From assembly GCA_039111535.1 (NCBI GenBank), contig JBCCIM010000056.1:1-32624 (forward strand): a DNA stretch of 32,624 nucleotides, in the 5' to 3' direction. A program made the position numbers and the translations under genes. The notes beneath the pieces are model-generated. The model saw nothing but the letters and a program-made list of their open reading frames with translations. It was not told the origin of the DNA and did not search any database. This DNA comes from Bacteroidota bacterium. Its GTDB lineage: Bacteria > Bacteroidota > Rhodothermia > Rhodothermales > JAHQVL01. Below, in pieces: positions 1 to 8,189 of the stretch; the stretch's first letter is position 1; the number at the start of each line of letters is the position of its first letter.

Positions 1-133
1 AATGCCAGGTGACAACACGCAGTTTAAAGTAACCCTGATCCAGCCAGTGGCGATGGAAGAAGGCTTGCGCTTTGCAATCCGTGAAGGTGGCCGCACAGTT
101 GGTGCAGGTGTTGTTTCCAAAATTTTAAAATAA
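1..133 (+). CDS. tuf: Elongation factor Tu, 3' end (partial)
   Basis: This is the last 43 codons of EF-Tu, the GTPase that brings aminoacyl-tRNA to the ribosomal A site; the gene begins before the window. The reading frame starts its first complete codon at base 2. It shows the conserved domain 3 end of the family, including MPGDN, the [15 protein letters not shown] block and a short Lys-rich terminus before TAA at 131–133. It lies 62 bases upstream of rpsJ on the same strand, the usual str–S10 junction. The identification is secure although only the C-terminal tenth is visible. Confidence 0.97.
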   Translation, partial: MPGDNTQFKVTLIQPVAMEEGLRFAIREGGRTVGAGVVSKILK

Positions 134-141
134 ACGATTAA

Positions 142-171
142 TCAGGGGCGTGTCGGAAGACATGCCCCTGA
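142..171 (+). other. 13-bp hairpin with GGAA tetraloop between tuf and rpsJ
   Basis: Arms at 142–154 and 159–171 pair over 13 base pairs with a single G·U, closed by the four bases GGAA, which fit the GNRA tetraloop class. No T-run follows, so it is not a classical intrinsic terminator. It could stabilise the tuf mRNA 3' end, mark a processing site, or be a leader element for the S10 operon. The structure is seen directly; the role is inferred. Confidence 0.6.
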
Positions 172-195
172 CTACTTGAGTTGACCTAGAGACGT

Positions 196-504
196 ATGGC
201 TAGTCAGAAGATTCGCATCAAGCTTAAGTCCTTCGATCACAGCTTGATTGACAAAAGTGCAGAAAAAATTATTCGCACAGTAAAGGCAACCGGTGCTGTT
301 GTAAGCGGCCCGATTCCTCTGCCAACGCGGAAATCAGTCTACACAGTGCTGCGGAGTCCACATGTGGACAAGAAAAGCCGTGAGCAGTTTGAGACGCGCA
401 GTCACAAACGCCTCATCGACATTCTGTCTACAAGTAGCAAAACGGTAGACGCGCTGATGAAGCTGGAATTGCCCAGTGGTGTTGATGTAGAAATTAAAGT
501 GTGA
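196..504 (+). CDS. rpsJ: 30S ribosomal protein S10
   Basis: S10 (102 aa, the normal family length) sits in the 30S head and, with NusB, also takes part in transcription antitermination. The N-terminal [11 protein letters not shown] block, the central VSGPIPLPT loop and the RSHKRLIDI segment are family hallmarks. The start is ATG at 196; no strong Shine-Dalgarno site is visible. It is the first gene of the S10 operon here, but its normal neighbour rplC is displaced by a lipoprotein gene that follows at once. A GTG overlapping the rpsJ stop could couple translation to that gene. Confidence 0.98.
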   Translation: MASQKIRIKLKSFDHSLIDKSAEKIIRTVKATGAVVSGPIPLPTRKSVYTVLRSPHVDKKSREQFETRSHKRLIDILSTSSKTVDALMKLELPSGVDVEIKV

Positions 505-533
505 CGTACTGTCGGAACACGAACCCCACTCCT

Positions 534-1013
534 ATGAAAACATCGAACAAAATTTTCAAGTTACTGCTTGTACTCTTTGCTTCAGTTGCGCTTGTCGGTT
601 GTGACAGTAGCGACGACGATGAGGGCGGTAATGATGCAGAGCGGTTTATCGGTGCCTGGGATATAATCAGCGCAGCTGACCAGGGTGGTGAACGAGATCA
701 GACTGCCATTTTTTCGGCGCTGGGTGTACTTACGGTGACCCTGAACGAGGACCAGAGTTATTCGCTCGTTTTGGTATACGCTGACCCAGAGACAGAAGAC
801 CTGGCGATTACGGGTACCTATACCGTCAATGATACGAGCAGTAGGCTCGTGTTGAGCGTTCAGTTGGAAGGTTTGCCGCAGGTTGATCTTTCGCTCACGT
901 ACAATTTTCTGAATGATATTCAGGTTGAATTTACTGCTGATGCCACAACGTTGGCAATTCTGCTAGGTGCAGAGTTGGAAGGCAACGTCATTTTGGTGGC
1001 AGAGAAGCGGTAA
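534..1013 (+). CDS. Lipocalin-like lipoprotein inserted between rpsJ and rplC
   Basis: A predicted exported lipoprotein of 159 aa. It begins MKTSNKIFK, followed by a hydrophobic core and an LVGC lipobox, so Cys22 would be lipidated, then an Asp-rich stretch. The mature part opens with FIGAWDI, resembling the GxW start of small lipocalin-like domains, and continues as alternating beta-type strands to the end. An in-frame GTG at 501 overlaps the rpsJ stop, but ATG at 534 gives a proper signal peptide and is preferred. Its place inside the S10 operon is very unusual, since rpsJ and rplC are nearly always adjacent. The ligand and function are unknown; the lipocalin assignment is inferred from the short motif and strand pattern. 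Confidence 0.8.
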   Translation: MKTSNKIFKLLLVLFASVALVGCDSSDDDEGGNDAERFIGAWDIISAADQGGERDQTAIFSALGVLTVTLNEDQSYSLVLVYADPETEDLAITGTYTVNDTSSRLVLSVQLEGLPQVDLSLTYNFLNDIQVEFTADATTLAILLGAELEGNVILVAEKR

Positions 1014-1135
1014 ATCAGAAACTACACAGAAACTTAGTTAAACCTACTGGTGAGAAGGGCGTTATATGCGGCCGACTCGAAAAATTTGAGCAAGTACTTC
1101 TTCTTTAAAACTGGAAGATAAAAAGAGTAGCAGCC

Positions 1136-1768
1136 ATGGGCAGCGGATTAATTGGAAAAAAAGTTGGCATGACCAGCATCTTCGACGAGGCAGGGAATAA
1201 CATACCTTGCACCGTGGTTGAGGTGGAGCCCAATGTTGTAACCCAAATCAAGTCGACCGACGGTAAAGACGGCTACGACGCAGTGCAGATGGGTTACGGC
1301 GAAAAGAAAGAGAAGCGTACCTCGAAGGCTATGAAAGGCCACTTCGACAAAGCGGGTACCACGCCGAAGAAGAAAGTTGTTGAGTTCAGGAATTTTGATG
1401 GTGAAGACCTTTCCGTGGGCGACAGCAAGACCATTGAGGACGTATTTGAGGAGGGGGATTATGTGGATGTGGTAGGGACCTCAAAGGGTAAGGGTTTCCA
1501 GGGCGTTGTAAAGCGTCACGGTTTTGCCGGTGTTGGTATGGCCACACATGGTCAGCATAACCGCCAGCGTGCGCCGGGTTCTATTGGGCAGTCCTCTTAT
1601 CCTTCAAGGGTATTCAAGGGCGTTCGTATGGCGGGGCAGATGGGAAATGAGCGTGTGACCATGCAGAACCTTGAAGTCATCAAAATTTACCCTGAGCACA
1701 ACGTGATGTTGGTCAAAGGGGCAGTGCCGGGTCCAAAAAACGGATTTCTGGAAATTCATAAAGCATAA
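1136..1768 (+). CDS. rplC: 50S ribosomal protein L3
   Basis: L3 (210 aa) is an early-assembly 23S rRNA-binding protein whose long loop reaches towards the peptidyl transferase centre. The start [13 protein letters not shown], the central [17 protein letters not shown] and the loop with [13 protein letters not shown] identify it. ATG at 1136 follows a 122-base gap after the lipoprotein gene, large for this cluster. No obvious promoter is seen in that gap, so rplC probably depends on read-through from rpsJ, but an internal promoter cannot be excluded. Confidence 0.98.
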   Translation: MGSGLIGKKVGMTSIFDEAGNNIPCTVVEVEPNVVTQIKSTDGKDGYDAVQMGYGEKKEKRTSKAMKGHFDKAGTTPKKKVVEFRNFDGEDLSVGDSKTIEDVFEEGDYVDVVGTSKGKGFQGVVKRHGFAGVGMATHGQHNRQRAPGSIGQSSYPSRVFKGVRMAGQMGNERVTMQNLEVIKIYPEHNVMLVKGAVPGPKNGFLEIHKA

Positions 1769-1815
1769 TTGCAACTGCGCGATTACGGCAGAACAAGAAA
1801 AGAGCATCTTAGATC

Positions 1816-2463
1816 ATGAAACTCAAGGTCTTACAGCGCGACGGAAGTGAAGCAGGGCGTACGGTTACGCTCGACAAGTCGGTGTTCGCTATTGAACCCA
1901 ACGACCACACTATCTGGCTTGATGTGAAACGCGTTCAGGCAAATGCACGCCAGGGCACACACAAGTCGAAAGAGCGCTCTGAAATAGCTGGTAGTACCAA
2001 GAAGCTTTACCGCCAGAAAGGTACAGGTAATGCCCGCGCAGGTTCTATCAAGTCGCCTCTGCGTCGTGGTGGGGGAACAGTGTTTGGACCCCGCCCTCGC
2101 AATTACGGCATTAAAGTTAACCGTAAGGCCCAGGCCCTGGCGCGTCGCTCTGTGCTCTCGCACAAGGCAAAAGGAGACGCCATTCGGGTGATTGAAGACT
2201 TTACGTTTGATTCGCCAGATACCAATGAAATGCAGCGCATGGTTTCAGCGCTTGAGCTGGGTAATGCAACGGTGCTGCTGCTTACAAGCGGGCACGATAT
2301 AAACGCATACCGCTCTTCCCGCAACATACCGCGGTTCAAGGTACTGGAAGCAACACAGGCGTCAACCCTGGATCTGATGAATGCAAAAACTTTGCTGATT
2401 CAGGAAGGTGCTGTGAAAACGTTGAGCGCACAGTTGGGCGCCAAAAAATCAGGCAAAAAATAA
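1816..2463 (+). CDS. rplD: 50S ribosomal protein L4
   Basis: L4 (215 aa) binds 23S rRNA domain I and lines the exit tunnel through its extended loop; in Escherichia coli it also represses its own operon. The loop is clear here ([30 protein letters not shown]), and the C-terminal globular part includes NAKTLLI. The gene starts at ATG 1816, 47 bases after rplC. The C-terminus is a short Lys-rich tail. Whether autogenous control operates in this lineage is not shown by the sequence. Confidence 0.98.
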   Translation: MKLKVLQRDGSEAGRTVTLDKSVFAIEPNDHTIWLDVKRVQANARQGTHKSKERSEIAGSTKKLYRQKGTGNARAGSIKSPLRRGGGTVFGPRPRNYGIKVNRKAQALARRSVLSHKAKGDAIRVIEDFTFDSPDTNEMQRMVSALELGNATVLLLTSGHDINAYRSSRNIPRFKVLEATQASTLDLMNAKTLLIQEGAVKTLSAQLGAKKSGKK

Positions 2464-2471
2464 CCAAGAAG

Positions 2472-2508
2472 AATCTTTGTCATCTGCATTGCGGGTGACA
2501 GCAAGATT
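2472..2508 (+). other. Intergenic hairpin, rplD–rplW
   Basis: An 11-base arm (2472–2482) pairs with 2496–2500 and 2503–2508 across a two-base GC bulge, leaving a 13-base loop. It fills most of the 53-base gap and ends just before the rplW ATG. No T-run follows. It may influence rplW initiation or mRNA processing; this is inferred. Confidence 0.45.
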
Positions 2509-2516
2509 GTAAGGCC

Positions 2517-2816
2517 ATGGAAAAAGGAATTTTAATAAGGCCATTTGTCACAGAAAAGATGTCCCGTCTGATGGAAGAAGGGCACTATGCTTTTGTTGTT
2601 GACAAAGCTGCAAACAAGGTGGAGATCCGTAAGGAGATCGAGAAGCGTTATCCTGGCGTTAAGGTCAAGGAAGTGCGCACCCTGATTGTACGAGGCAAGC
2701 GGCGCAGACAGTTCACCAAGCGTGGTGTTGTTGAAGGACGTAAAGCAGCTTATAAACGAGCTATCGTTACGTTGATGCCCGACAGTGAACAAATTGATTT
2801 CTTCGAAAACGTGTAA
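2517..2816 (+). CDS. rplW: 50S ribosomal protein L23
   Basis: L23 (99 aa) sits at the peptide tunnel exit and is the docking site for trigger factor and signal recognition particle. The sequence shows the family opening (ILIRPFVTEKM), the YAFVVDKAANKVEIRKEIE strand-helix block, and the VRTLIVRGKRRR loop. ATG at 2517 is the first in-frame start and gives the normal length. It lies between rplD and rplB as expected, downstream of a hairpin that ends 8 bases before its start codon. Confidence 0.97.
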   Translation: MEKGILIRPFVTEKMSRLMEEGHYAFVVDKAANKVEIRKEIEKRYPGVKVKEVRTLIVRGKRRRQFTKRGVVEGRKAAYKRAIVTLMPDSEQIDFFENV

Positions 2817-2886
2817 AAAGGATTTGGCGGTGCGGCCGGCCCATTATAAGGCAGTAGGTACGTGACGTCTTCCAGAATAGAAAGCA

Positions 2887-3714
2887 ATGGCAATCCGACA
2901 GTTTAAACCGGTTACACCCGCGCAGCGACACCGCTCGATTTCGACTTTTGACGAGATTACCAAGTCAACGCCCGAAAAGAGCTTGCTTGCGCCTATCAAG
3001 AAAAAAGGTGGACGTAACAATACCGGACGGATCATGGTTCGCCACCAGGGTGGTGGACACAAGCGGCGCTACCGCATTATTGATTTCAAACGTAACAAGT
3101 TTGGCGTTCCGGCGAAAGTAGCAAGTATCGAATACGACCCAAACCGTTCTGCACGTATTGCATTGCTGGTTTATGCGGACGGTGAGAAGCGCTACATCAT
3201 TGCGCCTAATGAAGTGCAGGTTGGATCGGTTGTCATGAACGGCCCCGATGCAGCGCCTGAGCCAGGAAACTGCATGCCACTTGCAAAAATTCCGGTCGGT
3301 ACGTTTGTACACGCGATCGAAATGAAGCCCGGTAAAGGTGCACAAATGGCACGTTCTGCCGGCACCTACGCGCAGCTTACCGCGCGTGAAGGCAAGTATG
3401 CTACACTGCGTCTTCCGTCTGGTGAGACCCGCATGGTTCCAAGCCGCTGCATGGCTACCATCGGCACAACCAGTAACCCGGATCACGCAAACGTTGACCA
3501 TGGTAAAGCTGGCCGCAAGCGCTGGTTGGGTGTTCGCCCCAAAACGCGCGGTGTTGCTATGAACCCGGTCGATCACCCGATGGGTGGTGGGGAAGGAAAG
3601 TCTTCCGGTGGCCATCCGCGCTCTCCTTCTGGTGTTCCTGCAAAAGGGTACAAGACCAGGAAGAAGCGTAAGCAGTCAAACAAAATGATTATCCGCAGAC
3701 GCGGCAAAAAGTAA
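2887..3714 (+). CDS. rplB: 50S ribosomal protein L2
   Basis: L2 (275 aa, normal) is a core 23S rRNA-binding protein needed for subunit association and peptidyl transferase activity. Conserved parts visible are the [20 protein letters not shown] block, the central [13 protein letters not shown] segment, and the C-terminal [18 protein letters not shown] region containing the functionally important histidine. The tail is strongly basic. The TAA stop lies within an inverted repeat (3712–3735). Confidence 0.99.
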   Translation: MAIRQFKPVTPAQRHRSISTFDEITKSTPEKSLLAPIKKKGGRNNTGRIMVRHQGGGHKRRYRIIDFKRNKFGVPAKVASIEYDPNRSARIALLVYADGEKRYIIAPNEVQVGSVVMNGPDAAPEPGNCMPLAKIPVGTFVHAIEMKPGKGAQMARSAGTYAQLTAREGKYATLRLPSGETRMVPSRCMATIGTTSNPDHANVDHGKAGRKRWLGVRPKTRGVAMNPVDHPMGGGEGKSSGGHPRSPSGVPAKGYKTRKKRKQSNKMIIRRRGKK

Positions 3715-3735
3715 CCAGGTAAGGTTGCCTGGTTA
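3712..3735 (+). other. Hairpin beginning at the rplB stop codon
   Basis: Arms 3712–3720 and 3727–3735 pair over nine base pairs, one of them T·G, around the six-base loop AAGGTT. The rplB TAA is the first three bases of the left arm, so a terminating ribosome would unfold it. No terminator T-run follows directly. Possible roles are mRNA stabilisation or coupling of rplB and rpsS translation (inferred). Confidence 0.5.
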
Positions 3736-3770
3736 GGAAACTGCCCGGGCGAATAAAGCAAAAAATTTTA

Positions 3771-4049
3771 ATGGCACGATCACTTAAAAAAGGACCTTTT
3801 GTTCATTTCAAGCTCCAGCGCAAGGTGGACAAGATGAACGAAGGCGGAAAAAAGAAGGTCATTAAGACGTGGAGTCGCGCGTCCATGATTACGCCTGAAT
3901 TTGTTGGGCACACGTTTGCCGTACACAATGGCAAACAGTTCATTCCGGTTTACATCACGGAGAATATGGTAGGACATCGCCTTGGCGAATTCTCTCCAAC
4001 CAGAACATTCCGTGGCCACGCCGGCGCGAAGGACAAACGCGGTCGTTAG
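3771..4049 (+). CDS. rpsS: 30S ribosomal protein S19
   Basis: S19 (92 aa) forms a complex with S13 in the 30S head near the A-site tRNA. The N-terminus [10 protein letters not shown], the central [26 protein letters not shown] block and the [13 protein letters not shown]-terminal region are diagnostic, and the length is typical. It starts 56 bases after rplB. The lead-in is A+T-rich (AAAAAATTTTA) with no Shine-Dalgarno site, a common pattern in Bacteroidota relatives. Confidence 0.98.
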   Translation: MARSLKKGPFVHFKLQRKVDKMNEGGKKKVIKTWSRASMITPEFVGHTFAVHNGKQFIPVYITENMVGHRLGEFSPTRTFRGHAGAKDKRGR

Positions 4050-4107
4050 AAATTATCGTTGAAGGAACGCCCCTTGGGCTGTGACACCGTCTAGACTATC
4101 TACGGTC

Positions 4108-4470
4108 ATGAAAGCTAAAGCTGTAAGAAAATACATTAGAAGTTCGCCTCGGAAGATAAGACCGGTGGTTAACGTAGTCCGCGGACAGCGGGTGCCAGAT
4201 GCGATTAATTCGCTCAACTTTTTGCCGCAGAAGGTAACGGACACTGTGCGCCGTACCATCCTGTCTGCCGTCCACAATTTGATGGACCAGAACCAGGAAG
4301 AGCGGTTTGACGAAGATCAGTTGATTGTGCGTGAGATCCGAGTTGATGAAGGTCCACAGTTTAAGCGGTTCCGTCCGGCACCGCGTGGTCGTGCGCAACC
4401 TATTCTCAAGCGGACAAGTCACCTTACGGTTGTCGTTGGTACGCCTGGTGATGACGAAGACGACGCATAA
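4108..4470 (+). CDS. rplV: 50S ribosomal protein L22
   Basis: L22 (120 aa from ATG 4108) contributes a beta-hairpin to the exit tunnel wall. It shows KAVRKYIRSSPRKIRPVVN at the start and the tunnel hairpin region PAPRGRAQPILKRTSHLTVVV near the end. An in-frame GTG at 4081 would add nine residues, but the ATG matches the usual family start. The C-terminus ends in an unusual acidic tail, GDDEDDA, beyond the normal fold; this is one of several acidic additions in the window. Confidence 0.96.
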   Translation: MKAKAVRKYIRSSPRKIRPVVNVVRGQRVPDAINSLNFLPQKVTDTVRRTILSAVHNLMDQNQEERFDEDQLIVREIRVDEGPQFKRFRPAPRGRAQPILKRTSHLTVVVGTPGDDEDDA

Positions 4471-4512
4471 TATTCACGCTTAACAGCCCATAACACAAGA
4501 AAGGTTTTTACA

Positions 4513-5277
4513 GTGGGTCAGAAAACACATCCTGTAGGATTTCGGCTTGGCATCATTAGAGGTTGGGATTCCAACTGGTATGCCGAGAAAGATTTCTCAG
4601 AAAAACTTGTTGAAGACGAAGAGATTCGGAAGTACCTCTCCGCGCGTTTGAAGCGTGCAGGGCTCAGCCGTGTAGTTATCGAGCGCACGCCCAAGCGTGT
4701 GATTCTGACACTGCACACGAGCCGGCCAGGTGTGGTCATTGGTCGTGGTGGTGCGGAAGTTGAGAAATTGCGCGAAGAGCTGAAAAAGCTTACAAGCAAA
4801 GACATTCAAATTAACATCAACGAGATCAAGCGCCCTGAATTGGATGCCAGCCTCGTTGCCCAGAATGTTGCGCAGCAGCTTGAAGGCCGTGTTTCCTTCC
4901 GGCGGGCCATGAAACAAGCCATTACGGCTGCCATGCGTATGGGTGCTGAAGGCATCCGTATCAAAGTAGGTGGTCGCCTTGGTGGTGCTGAGATGGGCCG
5001 TACCGAGCAGTATCTCGAAGGCCGTGTGCCCCTGCATACTGTACGTGCAGATATTGATTACTCGGAGCAGAAAGCATACACGATCTACGGAACGATTGGC
5101 GTTAAAGTCTGGATTTTCCGTGGTGAAGTGATTGGCAAGCCGGATCTGAGCCCGAATGTTCAGGCCCAGCGCCAGCAGTCGCAGTCGCAGCAGATGCCAC
5201 CAGAGCGTCGCCGGCGTGGCAGACGCAACAACAACCGCCGTGGCGGTGGCCGGCAAGGCGGCGACAACAAAAGCTAA
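4513..5277 (+). CDS. rpsC: 30S ribosomal protein S3 with basic RG/Q-rich tail
   Basis: S3 (254 aa) lies at the mRNA entry channel. It starts with GTG at 4513, supported by an AGAAAGG ribosome-binding site at 4498–4504. The family start [12 protein letters not shown], the KH-domain GVVIGRGG loop and the C-terminal [23 protein letters not shown] block are present. After the conserved core ends near residue 215 there is a Gln-rich stretch followed by an Arg/Gly/Asn-rich segment ([15 protein letters not shown]). This tail is low-complexity, probably disordered and likely RNA-binding. Confidence 0.98.
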   Translation: MGQKTHPVGFRLGIIRGWDSNWYAEKDFSEKLVEDEEIRKYLSARLKRAGLSRVVIERTPKRVILTLHTSRPGVVIGRGGAEVEKLREELKKLTSKDIQININEIKRPELDASLVAQNVAQQLEGRVSFRRAMKQAITAAMRMGAEGIRIKVGGRLGGAEMGRTEQYLEGRVPLHTVRADIDYSEQKAYTIYGTIGVKVWIFRGEVIGKPDLSPNVQAQRQQSQSQQMPPERRRRGRRNNNRRGGGRQGGDNKS

Positions 5278-5314
5278 ACTTTAAAATTGATCTCGGGATA
5301 GAGAGGGTGTCATT

Positions 5315-5743
5315 ATGTTAATGCCCAAAAGAACGAAGTACCGCCGTGTTCAAAAAGGCCGCATTAAAGGCAATGCGACCCGTGGTACGCGGATTAACTT
5401 CGGCGACTTTGGAATCAAGGCGCTTGAGCCTGGTCGGATTACAAGCCGGCAGATTGAGGCAGCGCGTATTGCCATGACCCGTAAGATGAAAAGGGCAGGG
5501 CGCGTATGGATTCGGATTTTCCCCGATAAGTCCATTACCAAAAAGCCTGCTGAAACGCGTATGGGTAAAGGTAAAGGTTCTCCGGAATACTGGGTAGCTG
5601 TTGTAAAGCCTGGCCGTATCCTTTTTGAAATTGGTGGCAGCGTTCCGCCAGACTTGGCAAAAGAAGCTTTGCGTCTTGCACAGCAGAAACTGCCGATCAA
5701 AACAAAGTTTGTCGTGCGCCCTGATTACGTGGCTGCAGATTAA
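5315..5743 (+). CDS. rplP: 50S ribosomal protein L16
   Basis: L16 (142 aa) contacts the A-site tRNA elbow. The start [19 protein letters not shown] aligns with the family's MLQPKRTKYR opening, so the first ATG (5315) is preferred over the second (5321). The loop [21 protein letters not shown] and the C-terminal block around [14 protein letters not shown] are diagnostic. A GAGAGGG ribosome-binding site precedes the start. rpmC follows 13 bases after the stop. Confidence 0.98.
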   Translation: MLMPKRTKYRRVQKGRIKGNATRGTRINFGDFGIKALEPGRITSRQIEAARIAMTRKMKRAGRVWIRIFPDKSITKKPAETRMGKGKGSPEYWVAVVKPGRILFEIGGSVPPDLAKEALRLAQQKLPIKTKFVVRPDYVAAD

Positions 5744-5756
5744 TACCGTATCAGTT

Positions 5757-5960
5757 ATGAAAGCAAAAGAAATTCGCGAACTGAGCGTTACTGAGATTCA
5801 GCAGCGCATCAAGGATGAGCAGGAAAGCTTACAGCATCTGAATTTCCAGCATGCAATTGCTGACATTCAGAACCCAATGCAACTGCGGCACTCGCGTCGC
5901 TTGCTTGCACGGCTCCAGACCATCCTGAAACAGAAACTGGCCGCCGAAGCCGGCCAGTAA
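5757..5960 (+). CDS. rpmC: 50S ribosomal protein L29
   Basis: L29 (67 aa) is a small two-helix protein at the tunnel exit next to L23. ATG at 5757 gives MKAKEIRELSVTEI, the standard family opening; longer readings of this frame run into rplP. The second helix (HSRRLLARLQTILKQKL) carries the typical basic pattern. It lies 13 bases after rplP and 62 bases before rpsQ, in the usual order. Confidence 0.96.
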   Translation: MKAKEIRELSVTEIQQRIKDEQESLQHLNFQHAIADIQNPMQLRHSRRLLARLQTILKQKLAAEAGQ

Positions 5961-6022
5961 TACCAGATTTTTTAACACGGTAGTTGGTGGGGTTCCGGCC
6001 CACCAAGCCAGATCATGAACTC

Positions 6023-6283
6023 ATGGAAAATACCAGAAGTCGTAGAAAAGAAAGAGTTGGGCTTGTTGTAAGTGACAAAATGGATAAGTCCATTTCTGTT
6101 GCCATCCAGCGCCAGGTGAAGCACCCGATTTACGGGAAATTTATCAAGAAGACCACCAAGTTGATGGCGCACGATGAAACGAATGACGCAAACTACGGTG
6201 ACACCGTGCGCATTCAGGAAACGCGGCCATTGAGCAAGAACAAGCGTTGGCGCCTCATTGAGGTAATCGAACGGGCCAAGTAA
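6023..6283 (+). CDS. rpsQ: 30S ribosomal protein S17
   Basis: S17 (86 aa) is a primary 16S rRNA-binding protein with an OB fold. ATG at 6023 gives [19 protein letters not shown]; an in-frame TTG at 5984 would add 13 unconserved residues and is rejected. The [19 protein letters not shown] and [16 protein letters not shown] segments are family signatures. Confidence 0.97.
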   Translation: MENTRSRRKERVGLVVSDKMDKSISVAIQRQVKHPIYGKFIKKTTKLMAHDETNDANYGDTVRIQETRPLSKNKRWRLIEVIERAK

Positions 6284-6304
6284 TTCAGAACCAATTGATG
6301 TCGA

Positions 6305-6327
6305 GGCAGCGCGTGGAAGTTGCTGCC
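6305..6327 (+). other. Intergenic hairpin, rpsQ–rplN
   Basis: GGCAGC at 6305–6310 pairs perfectly with GCTGCC at 6322–6327 around an 11-base loop. It ends 22 bases before the rplN start and has no T-run. Its role is unknown; it may be an mRNA processing or stability element. Confidence 0.4.
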
Positions 6328-6349
6328 AACATTAAAAAATTACACGATC

Positions 6350-6718
6350 ATGATCCAACAGGAATCCAGACTCGCAGTGGCCGACAACAGTGGCGCCAAA
6401 GAAGTATTGTGTATTCGCGTATTGGGTGGCAGTGGCCGGCGCTATGCCCGTATTGGGGATAGAATCATTGTGTCTGTCAAGTCAGCTATTCCGGGTGGGA
6501 ACGTCAAGAAAGGTGAAGTTTCACCAGCAGTTGTTGTGCGGACCAAGAAAGAATACCGCCGCAAAGATGGTTCTTACATTCGCTTTGATGAGAATGCTGC
6601 CGTACTGCTCAACGCGCAAGATGAGCCGCGTGGCACCCGTATCTTCGGGCCCGTTGCTCGCGAACTTCGCGAAAAGCAGTTTATGAGAATTGTCTCACTT
6701 GCACCGGAAGTACTATAA
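6350..6718 (+). CDS. rplN: 50S ribosomal protein L14
   Basis: L14 (122 aa, the invariant family length) lies at the subunit interface and is the site where the silencing factor RsfS binds. ATG at 6350 gives [19 protein letters not shown], the canonical opening; the in-frame TTG at 6320 is rejected. The central GDRIIVSVK and [22 protein letters not shown] blocks and the C-terminal [14 protein letters not shown] are diagnostic. It begins 66 bases after rpsQ. Confidence 0.98.
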   Translation: MIQQESRLAVADNSGAKEVLCIRVLGGSGRRYARIGDRIIVSVKSAIPGGNVKKGEVSPAVVVRTKKEYRRKDGSYIRFDENAAVLLNAQDEPRGTRIFGPVARELREKQFMRIVSLAPEVL

Positions 6719-6725
6719 CACAAAT

Positions 6726-6766
6726 ACTTTCAGGCATCGGGCCAACAGGGCACCGAATGCGAAAGT
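6726..6766 (+). other. Long imperfect hairpin, rplN–rplX
   Basis: Outer arms 6726–6731 and 6761–6766 (ACTTTC/GAAAGT) and inner arms 6734–6740 and 6753–6760 (GCATCGG/CCGaATGC, one bulged A) form a two-part stem of about 13 base pairs with a 12-base loop. It occupies most of the 67-base gap. No T-run follows. Function is not known. Confidence 0.45.
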
Positions 6767-6785
6767 TGAAATGCAGAATTGAGCT

Positions 6786-7172
6786 ATGCCTCGCACGAAG
6801 AATAAAAAAAGAAAGCTGCACATAAAGAAAGGTGATACGGTCATGTTGACCAAGATTATCACCGCAACCAAATCCCTCGATTCAGATCGTAAAAAGGGAT
6901 ATGTGGGCAAAGTATTGCGGGTATATCCCGAAAGAGAGCGGGTAATTGTCGAAGGTGTAAACCTCCGTATCCGCCATACAAAACCCAACCAGACCTACCC
7001 GCAAGGTGGACGGATCCCCCGCGAAATGCCAATTCACATCTCAAATGTGATGCCGCTCGACGGTGATGGTAACCGAACCCGCGTGGGCAGAAAGCGGATC
7101 GAAGATCCCGAAACTGGAATTGGGCGCTGGATTCGGTATGCCAAGAGCACCGGAGAAGAACTGGACCGTTAG
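6786..7172 (+). CDS. rplX: 50S ribosomal protein L24, extended form
   Basis: L24 (128 aa) starts large-subunit assembly by binding the 5' end of 23S rRNA. The KOW region is present (KLHIKKGDTV, GYVGKVLRVYPERERVIVEGVNLR), as is the PREMPIHISNVMP block. The typical bacterial protein is a little over 100 aa. Here there is a Lys-rich N-terminal extension (MPRTKNKKRK) and a C-terminal extension rich in charged residues (SGGIGRW-like region to EELDR). ATG at 6786 is the first in-frame start after the rplN hairpin. Confidence 0.96.
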   Translation: MPRTKNKKRKLHIKKGDTVMLTKIITATKSLDSDRKKGYVGKVLRVYPERERVIVEGVNLRIRHTKPNQTYPQGGRIPREMPIHISNVMPLDGDGNRTRVGRKRIEDPETGIGRWIRYAKSTGEELDR

Positions 7173-7236
7173 GCACCAGCAGCATTGAATTTATAACGTA
7201 TACGAAAGCATACAGACGAGATTATCGGTAAGAGCA

Positions 7237-7809
7237 ATGGCTTATACTGTACGGTTGAAGGAGAAATATCGTAAGGAGGTCGTAGCTGAACTGACCAAAC
7301 AGTTCGGATACAACAAAGTTATGCAGGTACCTCGCCTCCTGAAAATCAGTATTAATAAAGGTGTAGGAGAAGCTTCTCAGAACAAAAAGCTTCTTGATGA
7401 TGCCGTCCAGGAATTGCGCGCAATTACAGGACAGCATCCCGTAACTGCCAAGGCAAAGAAGAGTGTTTCAAACTTCAAATTGCGCGAAGGCATGCCAATC
7501 GGGGTGCACGTAACGCTGCGCGGTGATCGTATGTATGAATTTCTGGATCGCCTGGTGACACTGGCGCTTCCACGTGTACGTGACTTCCGTGGTATTCCGG
7601 ATAAGAGCTTTGATGGCCGGGGCAACTATACGCTTGGTGTCAAGGAGCAGATCATCTTTCCGGAGATCAATGTCGATAAAATTGACCGCATCAGTGGTCT
7701 GGATATTACTTTCGTGACCTCTGCGAATACAGATGAAGAAGCACTTGCGCTCTTGAAAGAGCTAGGGATGCCGTTTGTGCGTAGAGAAACCGAAGAAGTA
7801 GAAGTTTAA
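7237..7809 (+). CDS. rplE: 50S ribosomal protein L5
   Basis: L5 (190 aa) binds 5S rRNA and forms an intersubunit bridge. The family blocks are visible: [16 protein letters not shown], the [22 protein letters not shown] region, and [33 protein letters not shown] at 7237 opens [11 protein letters not shown], typical of this branch. The C-terminus ends in an acidic ETEEVEV tail. rpsN follows 32 bases later. Confidence 0.98.
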   Translation: MAYTVRLKEKYRKEVVAELTKQFGYNKVMQVPRLLKISINKGVGEASQNKKLLDDAVQELRAITGQHPVTAKAKKSVSNFKLREGMPIGVHVTLRGDRMYEFLDRLVTLALPRVRDFRGIPDKSFDGRGNYTLGVKEQIIFPEINVDKIDRISGLDITFVTSANTDEEALALLKELGMPFVRRETEEVEV

Positions 7810-7841
7810 ATTATTTAGCGAAAAGCTAGGCTTAGAAAAAG

Positions 7842-8111
7842 ATGGCAAAGAAAAGCTGGATGGCGCGTGAGCGCAAACGCCGTAAAATGGTTTCGAAATA
7901 TGCAGAGCGCCGGGCTCGGCTCAAAGCAGAAGGAGCTTATGAAGAGCTGCAGAAGCTGCCGCGGGATGCAAGTCCTGTACGCCTGAAGAATCGTTGTGCA
8001 TTGACCGGCCGCTCCCGCGCTTACATGCGGAAGTTTGGTGTATCCCGCATCGTATTTCGGGAAATGGCGCTGGCAGGTAAAATTCCTGGTATCAGGAAAG
8101 CCAGCTGGTAA
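7842..8111 (+). CDS. rpsN: 30S ribosomal protein S14, zinc-independent type
   Basis: S14 (89 aa) lies in the 30S head. Its C-terminal core is well conserved ([37 protein letters not shown]). The paired CxxC zinc-binding motifs of the short form are absent; the single Cys in NRCALTGR cannot form a zinc site. So this is the C-minus class, although shorter than the 101-aa Escherichia coli protein. It sits between rplE and rpsH as usual. Confidence 0.97.
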   Translation: MAKKSWMARERKRRKMVSKYAERRARLKAEGAYEELQKLPRDASPVRLKNRCALTGRSRAYMRKFGVSRIVFREMALAGKIPGIRKASW

Positions 8112-8156
8112 GCAAAGTTTGCTGAATTTGTCTTGGTTAAAAGCCTAAAAGTGCGT

Positions 8157-8174
8157 GCCGGGAGATGAGCCGGC
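8157..8174 (+). other. Short G+C-rich hairpin upstream of rpsH
   Basis: GCCGG at 8157–8161 pairs with CCGGC at 8170–8174 around an eight-base loop, ending 15 bases before the rpsH ATG. It is short, so chance occurrence is plausible. It may affect rpsH initiation. Confidence 0.3.
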
Positions 8175-8189
8175 CTAAACGTTAAAATC

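Noticed and set aside
501-533. GTG start of the lipoprotein overlapping the rpsJ stop
   Set aside because: Starting here would place 11 polar residues including Cys and Pro before the signal peptide; ATG at 534 gives a normal lipoprotein signal.
1071-1095. Imperfect inverted repeat CTCGAAAAATTTGAG upstream of rplC
   Set aside because: The arms need a bulge and only about six pairs form, so it is likely to be a chance match in an A+T-rich stretch.
2965-3615. 216-codon minus-strand open frame opposite rplB
   Set aside because: rplB is unambiguous and the antisense translation resembles no known protein; biased codon use in ribosomal genes often leaves such frames open.
4597-5256. 219-codon minus-strand open frame opposite rpsC
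   Set aside because: It is the shadow of S3, with no start signal and a low-complexity Thr/Ala opening derived from the Arg-rich tail of rpsC.
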